64,000 bases of DNA from Kiritimatiellia bacterium (GTDB taxonomy: Bacteria; Verrucomicrobiota; Kiritimatiellia; RFP12; UBA1067). The notes below the pieces were generated by a model that was not told the origin of the DNA, searched no databases, and was given only the letters and a program-made list of their open reading frames with translations. Positions within the stretch are counted from its first letter, which is position 1. Every line of letters begins with the position of its first letter. Both the position numbers and the translations under genes were made by a program. The stretch is taken from the NCBI GenBank assembly GCA_017406465.1, contig JAFQYM010000002.1:59992-123991 (forward strand), written 5' to 3'. This document shows positions 32,652 to 41,418 of the stretch, piece by piece.

Positions 32652-33647
32652 TCACCTTTTCCTTGCGCGTCGCTTGAAGAGCGCTCGGACGCCGTCAATG
32701 TACGGCTTGTCCGTCGCGATGTCGAGGGTGTCTATCCCAGTCTTGCGGAAAAACTTCGTCAGCTCCTCGCGGTCGCTTTCCGCCTTTGCCGCGAACGCCT
32801 TCCTGACCTTAGCGCTCGAAGTGTCGACGAGCATGAGTTCGCCGGTCTCGGAGTCCTCGAGCTCGACGAGTCCGACGTCTGGAAGTTCGCCTTCGGCCGG
32901 ATCTGACACCGGCACGCAGATCATGTCGTGGTGACGCGCCGTCGCCCGCAGCAGACGTTCGAGACTCGCACCGGTTCCCCATTCCCGGTTCCCCGTTCCC
33001 TCGGCACTCGCTTCGCTCGGCGTGTTTGCTTCCCCATGGGTCGCAAACCCCCGCAAGGGGCGGTTACGTTCCCCGTTCCCAGTGATGAAGTCACTTACGA
33101 GGAAGACGACTGCGCGGCGCTTTTGCACGCCGTTCAGGAACTTTAAGACTCCCTCGACATCCGTGCCGCCCTTCGCCTCATCCTCTGCGGCGAGCACTTC
33201 GCGCACAAGACGCATCACGGAGTCGCGGCCCTTGCGCGGCGGAATGTACTTGACGATTTTGTCGGAGAAGAGGACGAGCCCTATCTTGTCCTGGTTGCGT
33301 ATCGCGGTGAGGGCGAGAAGCGCCGTCACCTCGGCGGCGAGTTCCATCTTGGAGCGCGACCTCGAGCCGTAGCTCTGCGAGCCAGAGACGTCGACGAGGA
33401 AGAGAATCGTGAGCTCGCGTTCCTCGGAGTAGCGCTTGATGTAGGGAACGCCCGTTCTCGCAGTGACGTTCCAATCGATCGTCCTGACGTCGTCGCCCGC
33501 GATATAGGGCCTGACTTCGTCGAACTCGACGCCCTGGCCCTTGAACGTGGAGTGATAGTCGCCGGCCAGCTGGTCGTCGATCAGGCGGTTGGTGAGGATT
33601 CGTATCTTCCCCACCTTAGCCATCAATTCCTTTACGTCAGTCGCCAT
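32652..33647 (-). CDS. DUF58 protein (vWA-like), Bat operon
   Basis: DUF58 proteins are clients or partners of MoxR ATPases. Core motifs are GQGVEFDEVRPYIAGDDVRTIDWNVTAR (residues 37-64), the vWA-like LFLVDVSGSQSYG with a DxSGS metal site (85-94), and a Thr/Asp pair near 162-163 (GTDVEG). Residues 190-226 are a repeat insertion in frame: they follow VSDFI and precede the conserved LRATARHHDM. The start codon abuts the moxR stop. The length without the insert (about 294) matches the family. Confidence 0.9.
   Translation of the reverse strand: MATDVKELMAKVGKIRILTNRLIDDQLAGDYHSTFKGQGVEFDEVRPYIAGDDVRTIDWNVTARTGVPYIKRYSEERELTILFLVDVSGSQSYGSRSRSKMELAAEVTALLALTAIRNQDKIGLVLFSDKIVKYIPPRKGRDSVMRLVREVLAAEDEAKGGTDVEGVLKFLNGVQKRRAVVFLVSDFITGNGERNRPLRGFATHGEANTPSEASAEGTGNREWGTGASLERLLRATARHHDMICVPVSDPAEGELPDVGLVELEDSETGELMLVDTSSAKVRKAFAAKAESDREELTKFFRKTGIDTLDIATDKPYIDGVRALFKRRARKR
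32970..33080. repeat. GGGAACGGGGAAC-type repeat inserted in the DUF58 gene
   Basis: On the minus strand, GGGAACGGGGAAC occurs near both ends of a 110-base segment, enclosing a GC-rich core. It encodes about 37 residues (including GNREWGTG) in a surface loop and keeps the frame. Confidence 0.7.
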
Positions 33648-34609
33648 TACGGAACAGGAACTTCGGAAAGTATCTTGTCGATGATCTTGTCGCTCGTCAC
33701 GTTCTCCGCCTCGGCCTCGTAGGTGAGGAGGATGCGGTGGCGAAGGACGTCGTGCACGACTTCCTTCACGTCCTGCGGCGTCGCGTAGGCGCGTCCGTGC
33801 ATGAGCGCGTTTCCGCGCGCGGCGAGGTTCAAGGCGAGCGTCGCGCGGGGCGAAGCGCCGTTTTGGATCATCGCGTCAGTCTCGCGCGTCTTGAAGACAA
33901 TCTCGAGGATATAGTCGCCAACCTTTTCGTCGCAGTAGACGTCGTTCAGCGCGGCGCGAAGCGTCTCGATGTCGCCGGGAGAGCAGACCGTCTTCGCCTC
34001 GGGCTTCTCGGCAGTCTCGGCAAAGCGCTGCATGATGCGCCGCTCGTCTGCCTTCGTCGGCGGCTCTACGAGGCACTTGAACATAAAGCGGTCGACCTGC
34101 GCCTCGGGAAGCGGATAGGTGCCTTCCTGCTCGATCGGGTTCTGCGTCGCGAGGACGAGGAACGGCTTCGGGAGCGCGTATGTCTCGTCGCCAATCGTCA
34201 CCTGGCGCTCCTGCATTGCCTCGAGAAGCGCGGACTGCACCTTCGCCGGCGCGCGGTTGATTTCGTCCGCGAGCAGCAGGTTAGTGAAGACTGGTCCCTT
34301 CTTCGGCGTGAACTCGCCAGTCTTCGGCGAGTAGACGAGCGTACCGACGACGTCGGCAGGAAGAAGGTCTGGCGTAAACGAGATTCGCCTGAACTCGAGC
34401 CCGAGCGCCTTTGCGAGAGTGTTGCACGAAAGCGTCTTGGCGAGGCCGGGAACGCCCTCGAGGAGGATATGACCGTCTGTGATCATGGCGAGGACGAGTC
34501 GGTCGACGAGCTTCTCCTGCCCGACGATGACCTTGCCCACCTCTTCGCGTATCTTCGCCACGAGCTCCTTTTGCGCGGCGATCCTGTTCGTTGCTTCCTT
34601 CAGGTCCAT
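33647..34609 (-). CDS. MoxR-family AAA ATPase
   Basis: A 320-residue AAA+ chaperone-like ATPase, with Walker A GVPGLAKT, LPADVVGTLVYSPKTGEF, Walker B LLADEINRAPAKVQSALLEAM, and the sensor-1 ATQNPIEQEGTYPLPEAQVDRFMFK typical of MoxR. It usually remodels or activates metal- or envelope-related complexes with DUF58 and vWA partners. The gene has AAGGAG upstream of the ATG and is first in an operon with DUF58 and DUF4381 genes; the vWA proteins BatA and BatB of full Bat operons are missing here. Confidence 0.95.
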   Translation of the reverse strand: MDLKEATNRIAAQKELVAKIREEVGKVIVGQEKLVDRLVLAMITDGHILLEGVPGLAKTLSCNTLAKALGLEFRRISFTPDLLPADVVGTLVYSPKTGEFTPKKGPVFTNLLLADEINRAPAKVQSALLEAMQERQVTIGDETYALPKPFLVLATQNPIEQEGTYPLPEAQVDRFMFKCLVEPPTKADERRIMQRFAETAEKPEAKTVCSPGDIETLRAALNDVYCDEKVGDYILEIVFKTRETDAMIQNGASPRATLALNLAARGNALMHGRAYATPQDVKEVVHDVLRHRILLTYEAEAENVTSDKIIDKILSEVPVP

Positions 34610-34629
34610 TTTATTTCTCCTTGTGTTAT

Positions 34630-34677
34630 GAAAGTTGAAAAGTTGAAAAGTTGAATAGTTGAAAGGTTAAAGGTTAA
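34630..34677. repeat. AGTTGAAA tandem-like repeat
   Basis: The gap between dnaG and moxR contains GTTGAAAAGTTGAAAAG and three more variants of AGTTGAAA on the plus strand. The same sort of sequence is found in frame in argC (about 42590-42632). There is no stop-spaced gene in this 64-base gap. Confidence 0.7.
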
Positions 34678-36593
34678 GGGCGGGATTGTCTCTCACGCAT
34701 GAAATCCCTGATCATGTCCTTTACGACAGCCCAGCGTGCCTGCCTTAGGCGCTTCAAGTCCATCGTTATCTTCATGCGCTCTTTGTTGGCCTCGCTGTCG
34801 CCCACCGCAGGCAGCGTTCCGCGCACTTGCTTCAAGTGTGCCTCCCAGAACGATCTAACGAAATCCTGCATGATGTCAGTCGCGCTGAGGGTGCTCGACT
34901 GCGTCTTGCCAACCTCCACGAGAACGGCGTCGAGCAACGCCCTCTCCTGCCCGGCGAGACTCGCCGCAAACGCCGCGAAAGCGTCTTCTCCGCTCGATGC
35001 CTCCATGCGCCATGTCTCGACGAACCGCCATGTAAAGGCGTGGGCAAACACCTCCCGCGGCAGAAAATCGCCAATCATGCCGTCAAGCGTCTTGTCGCGC
35101 TCGTTAGCCATAAGGAACTGCATGAAAGCCATTTCGCGCGGCGGTGGCGGAGCGACCTCTGCCGCTTCGGCGGCCACAGGAATAGGAACCTCCGAGTCCA
35201 GATCTGAAATAGGCAAGTCGATATCTTCGTCTTGCGGCACCACCGCGTCCGTCGACTGGCGACGAGGGGCGGCGAGAGACGCCTTTTTCCTGACTACCTC
35301 GAGCTCTTCCGTAAGCGCGGCAGACGGAAGACCAAGGAGCTTCGACGCCTCGCCTACCATGCTCGCCCTAAGAACAGCCGATGAACACGCCGCGATAGTC
35401 GCAAGGACCGCTTTCGACACTCGCGCGACAGCGTCGATCGACGCGGGGTCGCGCTCCTTCGCACGTTCGACGCGGCACTGGAAGGAGATTATCGACTCGC
35501 CCTTCTCCAAAAGCGCGCGAAACGCCTCGGCGCCTTTCGTCCTGAGGAATGAATCGGGATCGTCGCCGTCGGGAAGCGAGACGACGCGCACGGGGATTTC
35601 GGCAGCAAGCAACATGCCTGCGGAACGAATGGTCGCCTTGTGGCCAGCCGCGTCGTCGTCATACACGAGGACAGCCTGGCTCGCAACGCGCTTCAACATC
35701 CTGACATGCTCGTCGGTGAACGCGGTTCCCTGGCCCGCGACGGCGTTTGCAAAGCCGGACGAATGAAGACGGATGCAGTCGATCTGCCCTTCGCAGACTA
35801 TCACTTCGCAGTGCGAATCCTTGCCGATTGCGCGAGAGGCGCGGTCAAAGCCGAAGAGGACGTTTGACTTCTTGAAGATGAGAGTCTCGGGCGAGTTGAC
35901 GTATTTCCCGGAGTTCTTCTGCGCGATGAGCTGGCGGCCCGAGAACGCGACTACTCTCCCCTGCTTGTCGCGCACGGGGAACATGAGCCGACCGGCGAAA
36001 CGGTGGTAACCGCTGTCGCCAGGGCGCGACGGCGCCTTGATGACGCCCGCTGCCTCGAGTTCTTCGGGCGTATACTTGTATTTCTCAGCCCAGCGCAGGA
36101 TGTTCGCAACGCCGTTCGGCGCGTAGCCAATGCCCCAGTCCTCGGCAACTGCGCCGTCGAGCGCGCGATCCTTCAGGTAATTGCGCGCGATTTCGCCTTC
36201 CTTGGCCTGCAGGAGGCAGCGGCGGTAGAAGGCGGCAAGCTCGGCCATCAGCGCGTAGAGACGCTTGCGCTGGCCCGCGTTCGGGTCTTCCGTCTCCTCG
36301 ATCTTGACGCCGCACTGCTCGGCAAGCTTCTTGACGGCTTCGACGAAGGTGAGCCCTTCCTGCTTCTGGACGAACTTTATGGCATCGCCCGACTCGCCGC
36401 AGCCGAAGCAGTGGTAGAAGCCCTTTGCGGAATTGATGTTGAACGAAGGCGTCTTCTCGTGGTGGAACGGGCAGCACGCCTTGGCCGATCCGCCGGCGTG
36501 CTTCACCTGGATTCCGTACGACGCGACGAGATCGGCGAGGTCGATTCTCGCCTTTATCTCCTCGATGACGGACTCTGTTATTCCCATTGCCAT
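34674..36593 (-). CDS. dnaG: DNA primase
   Basis: Makes RNA primers for the lagging strand. The zinc ribbon is present: Cys41, His44, Cys62, Cys65 in CPFHHEKTPSF and CFGCGE. The TOPRIM core has EVIVCEGQIDCI (acidic metal site) and VLVYDDDAAG. The C-terminal 200 residues are the divergent helicase-binding domain. The length is 639. A TATAAT at 36609-36604 leaves only 10 bases before the ATG at 36593, so the mRNA has nearly no leader; a second ATG is at 36587. Confidence 0.96.
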   Translation of the reverse strand: MAMGITESVIEEIKARIDLADLVASYGIQVKHAGGSAKACCPFHHEKTPSFNINSAKGFYHCFGCGESGDAIKFVQKQEGLTFVEAVKKLAEQCGVKIEETEDPNAGQRKRLYALMAELAAFYRRCLLQAKEGEIARNYLKDRALDGAVAEDWGIGYAPNGVANILRWAEKYKYTPEELEAAGVIKAPSRPGDSGYHRFAGRLMFPVRDKQGRVVAFSGRQLIAQKNSGKYVNSPETLIFKKSNVLFGFDRASRAIGKDSHCEVIVCEGQIDCIRLHSSGFANAVAGQGTAFTDEHVRMLKRVASQAVLVYDDDAAGHKATIRSAGMLLAAEIPVRVVSLPDGDDPDSFLRTKGAEAFRALLEKGESIISFQCRVERAKERDPASIDAVARVSKAVLATIAACSSAVLRASMVGEASKLLGLPSAALTEELEVVRKKASLAAPRRQSTDAVVPQDEDIDLPISDLDSEVPIPVAAEAAEVAPPPPREMAFMQFLMANERDKTLDGMIGDFLPREVFAHAFTWRFVETWRMEASSGEDAFAAFAASLAGQERALLDAVLVEVGKTQSSTLSATDIMQDFVRSFWEAHLKQVRGTLPAVGDSEANKERMKITMDLKRLRQARWAVVKDMIRDFMRERQSRP

Positions 36594-36603
36594 GAGTTAA
36601 AAT

Positions 36604-36609
36604 ATTATA
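36604..36609 (-). promoter_or_regulatory. -10 box of dnaG
   Basis: TATAAT on the minus strand in GATATAATATTTTAAC. No good -35 is seen. The start site would be about 4 bases before the ATG. Confidence 0.55.
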
Positions 36610-36755
36610 TCAAAAACCCACTCAAGGTAGAGCGGCGAAATTTTGGAACGCCGCCAAGATGGCATATCCACCGAGGCCGTAGGCCGAGCCGCAAAGCGGG
36701 CGCTAGCGTGGTGCTCTCCCAGTTAGCAGCTGATTGCGCGGACGCGCGTAGGTGA

Positions 36756-36834
36756 GGCGGCGGAGCGAAAGTCCGAGCGAGTGGATACGGCGTATTCGCC
36801 GAGGGTCCACGAGGAGGAGCTTTCGGCCGCCGCC
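36756..36834 (-). repeat. 3'-end hairpin repeat element, copy 2
   Basis: A 79-bp palindrome with arms GGCGGCGG/CCGCCGCC, inner stems GCGAAAG/CTTTCGG and GTGGA/TCCAC, and the same apical hairpin CGGCG-TATT-CGCCG as copy 1. It starts 6 bases after the pgi stop. Where copy 1 has GG/CC or GGGGA/TCCCC this copy has AG/CT or GTGGA/TCCAC, so pairing is kept. The rest of the 36610-36840 gap holds GAGGCCGTAGGCC, also seen near 1850, and no gene. Confidence 0.85.
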
Positions 36835-36840
36835 GAACGC

Positions 36841-38481
36841 TTAGCGGCCGAGGACGGCGCGGTAGCGGGCGATGAGCTGGTTCGTGGACGAGTCGTGCCC
36901 GCCCTTGAACTTCTTGGAGGTGAGGTCGGCGAGAACGCCCTTCGCGAGCACCTTGCCGAGCTGCACTCCCCACTGGTCGAAGCTGTAGACGTTCCAGATC
37001 ACGCCCTGCGTGAACACCTTGTGCTCGTAAAGCGCGACGAGCGCGCCAAGCGTCTCGGGCGTGAGCTGATCGCAGAGCAGCGTGTTCGTCGGCTTGTTGC
37101 CCTCGAAAGTCTTGAACGGCACAAGCTTCTCGGGAACGCCTTCCTTGCGGCACTCGTCCTCGGTCTTGCCGAACGCCAGCGCCTCGGTCTGCGCGAAGAG
37201 GTTCGCCATCAGCTTGTCGTGGAGATCGCCAATCGGGTTGTGCGTCTTGCAACAGCCGATGAAGTCGCAGGGAATAAGGTGCGTTCCCTGATGGATGAGC
37301 TGGTAGAACGAGTGCTGGCCGTTCGTGCCAGGCTCGCCCCACTCAATCGGGCCCGTAGAGTAGGAAACGCCGTTGCCCTGCTTGTCGACGCTCTTTCCGT
37401 TCGACTCCATATCCATCTGCTGGAGGTACGCGGGGAAGCGCGAAAGGTACTGGTCGTAGGGAAGGACGCAGTAGCTCTCTGCGCCGTAGCCGTTGTGGTA
37501 GAGGATGCCGAGAAGCGCGAGGATGACGGGCATGTTGCGCTCAAAGCGGGCCGTCCTGAAGTGGCGGTCCATCTTGTAGTAGCCCCTGAGGAGCTTCTTG
37601 TAGTTGTTGCGGCCGATCGCGATCATGAGCGAGAGGCCGATCGCGGACGGGAGCGAATAGCGACCGCCGACCCAGTCCCAGAAGCCGAACATGTTCTTCG
37701 TGTCGATCCCGAACGCGGCGACTTCCTTCGCGGCGGTCGACACGGCGACGAAGTGCTTCGCGACGGCGGCTTCGGCGTCCTTCTTCGAAAGACCCGCCTT
37801 CTTCGCCTCGGCGAGGAACCACTCCTTCGCGGCAAGCGCGTTGGACATCGTCTCCTGCGTCGTGAAGGTCTTCGAGGCGATGATGAAGAGCGTCTCAGCG
37901 GCCTTGACCTGGCGAAGAGTCTCCGCGAGGTGCGTCGAGTCGACGTTGGAGACAAAGAAGAACTTCATGTTGCGCTTCGTGTAGGGCGTGAGCGCGATGT
38001 TCGCCATTACGGGGCCGAGATCGGAGCCGCCGATGCCGATGTTGACGACGTTCTTGATGCGGCGGCCGGCAAAGCCCTTCCACTTGCCCTGGCGCACCTT
38101 GTCAGAGAATTCGCCCATCTGAACGAGAACCTTGCGAACGTCCTTGAGGACGTCCTTGCCGTCAACCTTGACCGTGTCTGCCTTGTTGAGATTGCGAAGC
38201 GCTGTGTGAAGAACGGCGCGGCCCTCGGTCGCGTTGATCTTCTTGCCGGTGAACATCTTCTCGATCTCTTCCTTGAGATTCGACTCCTTCGCAAGCTTGA
38301 CGAGGGCCTTCATGACCTTTTCGTCGATGCGGTTCTTCGAGTAGTCGAGCGTCCAGCCCGCCGCCTCGACGGTGAATTTCGCGGCTCTCGCCTTGTCCTC
38401 TGCGAACAGTTCCTTGATCGTCTTCTTCGCAGACGCGGTCATTGCCACGTCCAGCTGAGCCCATTTGTCGGTGTTTGTCAT
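36841..38481 (-). CDS. pgi: Glucose-6-phosphate isomerase
   Basis: Interconverts glucose-6-phosphate and fructose-6-phosphate in glycolysis. The signatures are [58 protein letters not shown] (catalytic Glu in the preceding EWGEPG) and [11 protein letters not shown] start the gene at 38481 ([11 protein letters not shown]) since AAGGA lies 10 bases before it; an earlier frame start at 38511 falls inside the -10 box. The length is 546 residues, typical. Confidence 0.97.
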   Translation of the reverse strand: MTNTDKWAQLDVAMTASAKKTIKELFAEDKARAAKFTVEAAGWTLDYSKNRIDEKVMKALVKLAKESNLKEEIEKMFTGKKINATEGRAVLHTALRNLNKADTVKVDGKDVLKDVRKVLVQMGEFSDKVRQGKWKGFAGRRIKNVVNIGIGGSDLGPVMANIALTPYTKRNMKFFFVSNVDSTHLAETLRQVKAAETLFIIASKTFTTQETMSNALAAKEWFLAEAKKAGLSKKDAEAAVAKHFVAVSTAAKEVAAFGIDTKNMFGFWDWVGGRYSLPSAIGLSLMIAIGRNNYKKLLRGYYKMDRHFRTARFERNMPVILALLGILYHNGYGAESYCVLPYDQYLSRFPAYLQQMDMESNGKSVDKQGNGVSYSTGPIEWGEPGTNGQHSFYQLIHQGTHLIPCDFIGCCKTHNPIGDLHDKLMANLFAQTEALAFGKTEDECRKEGVPEKLVPFKTFEGNKPTNTLLCDQLTPETLGALVALYEHKVFTQGVIWNVYSFDQWGVQLGKVLAKGVLADLTSKKFKGGHDSSTNQLIARYRAVLGR

Positions 38482-38585
38482 GGTTCTTCGTCCTTTTGCT
38501 TTTGGCCGCATATTATACCAAATTCTCGGCCCGCCCGACGATACGGACTACCCGCTGAGCACGATATTTGGTACAATATTGGCTA
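38482..38585. promoter_or_regulatory. Divergent promoters of pgi and ruvB
   Basis: Minus strand: TGG plus TATAAT (38517-38512) serves pgi. Plus strand: TGG plus TACAAT (38572-38577) serves ruvB and lies 8 bases from the ATG at 38586, so ruvB mRNA should be leaderless. Neither has a clear -35. Confidence 0.65.
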
Positions 38586-39602
38586 ATGCAAGCAGAGCGA
38601 AAGAGCGAGGAACTGAACCGGTCGACGGCGTTCGACAACAAGCTGCGCCCAACGGACTTCGAGGGATTCGTCGGGCAGGACAAGGTGCGCGACCGCATGC
38701 TGCTCGCGGTCAAGGCCGCGAAGGAGCGCGGCGAACCGCTCGACCATGTCCTCTTCTCAGGGCCGCCCGGCCTCGGAAAGACTACACTCTCCTATATTCT
38801 CGGCGAGGCGATGGGCGTCAACGTCAAGACGACCTCGGGTCCCGTCATCACGAAACCGGGCGACCTCGCGGGGCTTCTCACCTCTCTCGAACCGGGCGAC
38901 ATAGTCTTCATTGACGAAATCCACCGCATGGCGAAGACCGTCGAAGAGTACCTGTACTCCGCGATGGAGGACTACGCGATAGACATCATGATCGACCAGG
39001 GGCCGAACGCCCGGTCGGTGCGGCTTGAGCTCCCGCGCTTCACGCTCGTCGGCGCGACGACGCGTATCGGGCTCATCGCAGCTCCCCTTCGCGCACGCTT
39101 CGGGTTCGTCAACCGGCTTGATTACTACGACCCCAGCCACCTCGCGGAAATCGTTACGAGGAGCGCGGCGAAAATCGGTGTAGACATCGATGCGGACGGC
39201 GCTCTCGAAATCGCGCGGCGCGCGCGTGGCACCCCGCGCATTGCGAACAACCTCCTTAGGCGCGTACGCGACTACGCCCAGGTAAGGGCCGGCAATTTCA
39301 TAACGGGCGACGTCGCAAAGGAATCCCTTTCGCTTCTCGAAATCGACCCCCATGGCCTCGACGAGATGGACAGGCGCATCCTCGAAACGGTGTGCATCAA
39401 GTTCGGTGGCGGTCCGGTCGGGCTTTCGACCGTCGCCGTCTCGGTCAGCGAGGAGCCGGACACGATCGAGGAGGCGTATGAGCCGTTCCTCATCATGGAG
39501 GGGTATCTCGAGAGAACGCCCAAGGGCCGCGTCGCAACGCCGCTCGCGTGGCGCACGCTTGGGCTCGACCCCGCCGCGCGGCAGGGCGAACTTGGAATCT
39601 GA
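38586..39602 (+). CDS. ruvB: Holliday junction branch-migration helicase RuvB
   Basis: Hexameric motor that, with RuvA, moves Holliday junctions. The N-terminal LRPTDFEGFVGQDKVRDRM, Walker A GPPGLGKTT, Walker B IDEIHRM, VGATTRIGL, RARFGF and the winged-helix end (EPFLIMEGYLERTPKGRVAT) are all present. The start at 38586 follows the -10 so closely that the transcript begins at the ATG; two residues-wide alternatives upstream lie in the promoter. 338 residues, full length. First in an operon with ydbH. Confidence 0.96.
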   Translation: MQAERKSEELNRSTAFDNKLRPTDFEGFVGQDKVRDRMLLAVKAAKERGEPLDHVLFSGPPGLGKTTLSYILGEAMGVNVKTTSGPVITKPGDLAGLLTSLEPGDIVFIDEIHRMAKTVEEYLYSAMEDYAIDIMIDQGPNARSVRLELPRFTLVGATTRIGLIAAPLRARFGFVNRLDYYDPSHLAEIVTRSAAKIGVDIDADGALEIARRARGTPRIANNLLRRVRDYAQVRAGNFITGDVAKESLSLLEIDPHGLDEMDRRILETVCIKFGGGPVGLSTVAVSVSEEPDTIEEAYEPFLIMEGYLERTPKGRVATPLAWRTLGLDPAARQGELGI

Positions 39603-39625
39603 AACTGGCCCATGACGCTTTAACT

Positions 39626-40954
39626 ATGGATGCGACGGCGAAGAAACCGAGAAGACTGTGGCGCTGGCTGCTTTGGACGGCCATTGTCGTCACCATCGCG
39701 ATTGTGGTTTTTGTCCTGTCAATCCCGTTTCTACTGACACATATACCGATTCCCCCGCTTGAATTCGACCTGTCTCCCTACCTCAATGGCAAGGCGGCGG
39801 GGCTCGTCACCTGCAAGAAGGCGACGGCAAACGTCAAAATCAAGCGGGTCAAGACGGGGGGCTTCCGCATCAACGCCAAGGGCAAGTTGCTCGACTGGCC
39901 ATATAGCGCCTCGGCGCATGTTCGATTTGGCTTCATCCGTGCAGACGGGGAACTCGCGCTGATGCTCGGCGAAACCGACTGGAAGGCCTACGTCGACTTT
40001 GGCGCACGCTCCGCGCGCAACTGGCATTTCACCGCAAGCATTCCAAAGACGCACGTCACCCAGGACAACGCCATTCTCGCGTCGATTCTCACAAAGGCAA
40101 TGCCGCCTGCAATCTCGAACCTCGTTTTTTCGGGGAAGTTCAAGCTCGACGCAGGCGGCGACTGCACGCCAAAGCGTCCCGTTCCAGCATGGACAGTGCG
40201 CGGCACGCTTGCCGACTTCGATGCGGATCTCGAAGTCGGCGGAAAGCCGGCGCGCATCGACGGGCTTAGAGTGCGCTTCGGCGCGGACGGCATCGCCGAC
40301 CACCGCGACATTGCACCCCTCTTCCCGCGCGCGAACGCGGTTGAGTTCGCCGGCTTCACGCTTTCCAACGTCTTTGCGAGCGTCCGCGCAACGGAACGGT
40401 CATACCTCGTCACCGAGGCGGGTGCCGACTGCTGCGGTGGAGAGCTCAAGCTCTACTCGCTCTTCCTCGACCCAGAAAAGCTGACGGCGGGGGCGACAAT
40501 CCTTGTCGATGGCGTGGACGCAGGCGAGGTGCTTTCGCGCATATCGGCCTTCCGCGGCGACGCGTCGGGGCGGCTTCACGGCAAGCTGCCGTTCTTCCTC
40601 AAGGACGGAAAGGCGCTCCGGCTCAAGAACGCCTACCTCTTTTCGAAGCCAGGCGAGACGGGAACGGTGCGCGTAACGGATGCGGCGCCGATCCTCGACA
40701 ACCTCGAGCGCGGCGGCGTAGACGAAGGCACTCGCGACAATCTCGAAAAGGCGCTTGCGAACCTCGACTACAAAGTCCTCAAAGTCGAGCTCATGCGCGG
40801 AAAGGACGCCGAGGACTCTTCGCTCGGCTTCAAGCTCGAGGGAACGGCGACGCACGGAAAGACAACAGTTCCCGTGAACCTCGACGTTACCTTTCATGGA
40901 GACCTCGACCAGCTTATAAACACAGGACTGAAACTAAGGAGACAGACAAGATGA
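39626..40954 (+). CDS. YdbH-like intermembrane lipid-transport protein
   Basis: A 442-residue AsmA-like protein with one N-terminal membrane helix (residues 11-36) and a long periplasmic beta-rich part, matching YdbH (its family is also labelled Dicarb_2). YdbH bridges the inner and outer membranes together with the lipoprotein YnbE, carrying phospholipids. It is shorter than E. coli YdbH (about 880). Immediately downstream, overlapping as ATGA, is a YnbE/YdbL-like gene, which supports the identification. I start at the ATG at 39626; its ribosome site is weak. Confidence 0.75.
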   Translation: MDATAKKPRRLWRWLLWTAIVVTIAIVVFVLSIPFLLTHIPIPPLEFDLSPYLNGKAAGLVTCKKATANVKIKRVKTGGFRINAKGKLLDWPYSASAHVRFGFIRADGELALMLGETDWKAYVDFGARSARNWHFTASIPKTHVTQDNAILASILTKAMPPAISNLVFSGKFKLDAGGDCTPKRPVPAWTVRGTLADFDADLEVGGKPARIDGLRVRFGADGIADHRDIAPLFPRANAVEFAGFTLSNVFASVRATERSYLVTEAGADCCGGELKLYSLFLDPEKLTAGATILVDGVDAGEVLSRISAFRGDASGRLHGKLPFFLKDGKALRLKNAYLFSKPGETGTVRVTDAAPILDNLERGGVDEGTRDNLEKALANLDYKVLKVELMRGKDAEDSSLGFKLEGTATHGKTTVPVNLDVTFHGDLDQLINTGLKLRRQTR

Positions 40955-41400
40955 AAGCCGAAATCGCCCTTGCCGCAACCGCGGCCATCTGCATCGCAGG
41001 AGGATGCATCCAGGTCAAGACCGAAAGCGAGATCAAGCCCATCCACATCACGATGGACGTAAACCTCAAGGTCGACAAGGATCTCGACAAGGCGTTTGCC
41101 GACGAGGACCAGCAGAAGCCCAAGGGCGACTTCAAGGCGGTCAAGGAGATGGTCGACAGGCAGGCAGCCGGCATCACCAACCGCGCGATGCTCGAGGAGC
41201 GCACTGGCGCGACTGACGACGACCGAATCCTGATCGCCGACGAGAACGCCAAGCGCATGAAGCGGTTCAGGGACATCGCAAAAGAAAACGGCACGACGCT
41301 CGAAGCAGTTCAGAAACGCTACGCCGCAAAAATGCGCGAGAAGATCCCCGCCGGTGCCTGGTATCAGGACGACTCCGGCAAGTGGCTGCAAAAGAAGTAG
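40951..41400 (+). CDS. YnbE-YdbL fusion lipoprotein
   Basis: In E. coli ynbE and ydbL are separate genes after ydbH. Here one 149-residue frame has a lipoprotein signal ending in AGGC (Cys at about residue 19), a YnbE-like strand (TESEIKPIHITMDVNLKVD, residues 24-42) and then a YdbL/DUF1318-like region (VKEMVDRQAAGITNRAMLEERTG to the end GAWYQDDSGKW). YnbE anchors in the outer membrane and stacks with YdbH, and YdbL acts as a periplasmic helper. The fusion would tether the YdbL part to the outer membrane. It overlaps ydbH by four bases. Confidence 0.75.
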   Translation: MKAEIALAATAAICIAGGCIQVKTESEIKPIHITMDVNLKVDKDLDKAFADEDQQKPKGDFKAVKEMVDRQAAGITNRAMLEERTGATDDDRILIADENAKRMKRFRDIAKENGTTLEAVQKRYAAKMREKIPAGAWYQDDSGKWLQKK

Positions 41401-41418
41401 CCGCCGCGATCCGCGCGG

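Noticed and set aside
34630..34677. CRISPR-like array
   Set aside because: The units are short and contiguous with no spacers, and no cas gene lies in the window. No other regularly spaced repeat was seen.
38482..38511. Longer N-terminus for pgi starting at 38511
   Set aside because: That start falls in the -10 box; AAGGA and the family N-terminus fit 38481.
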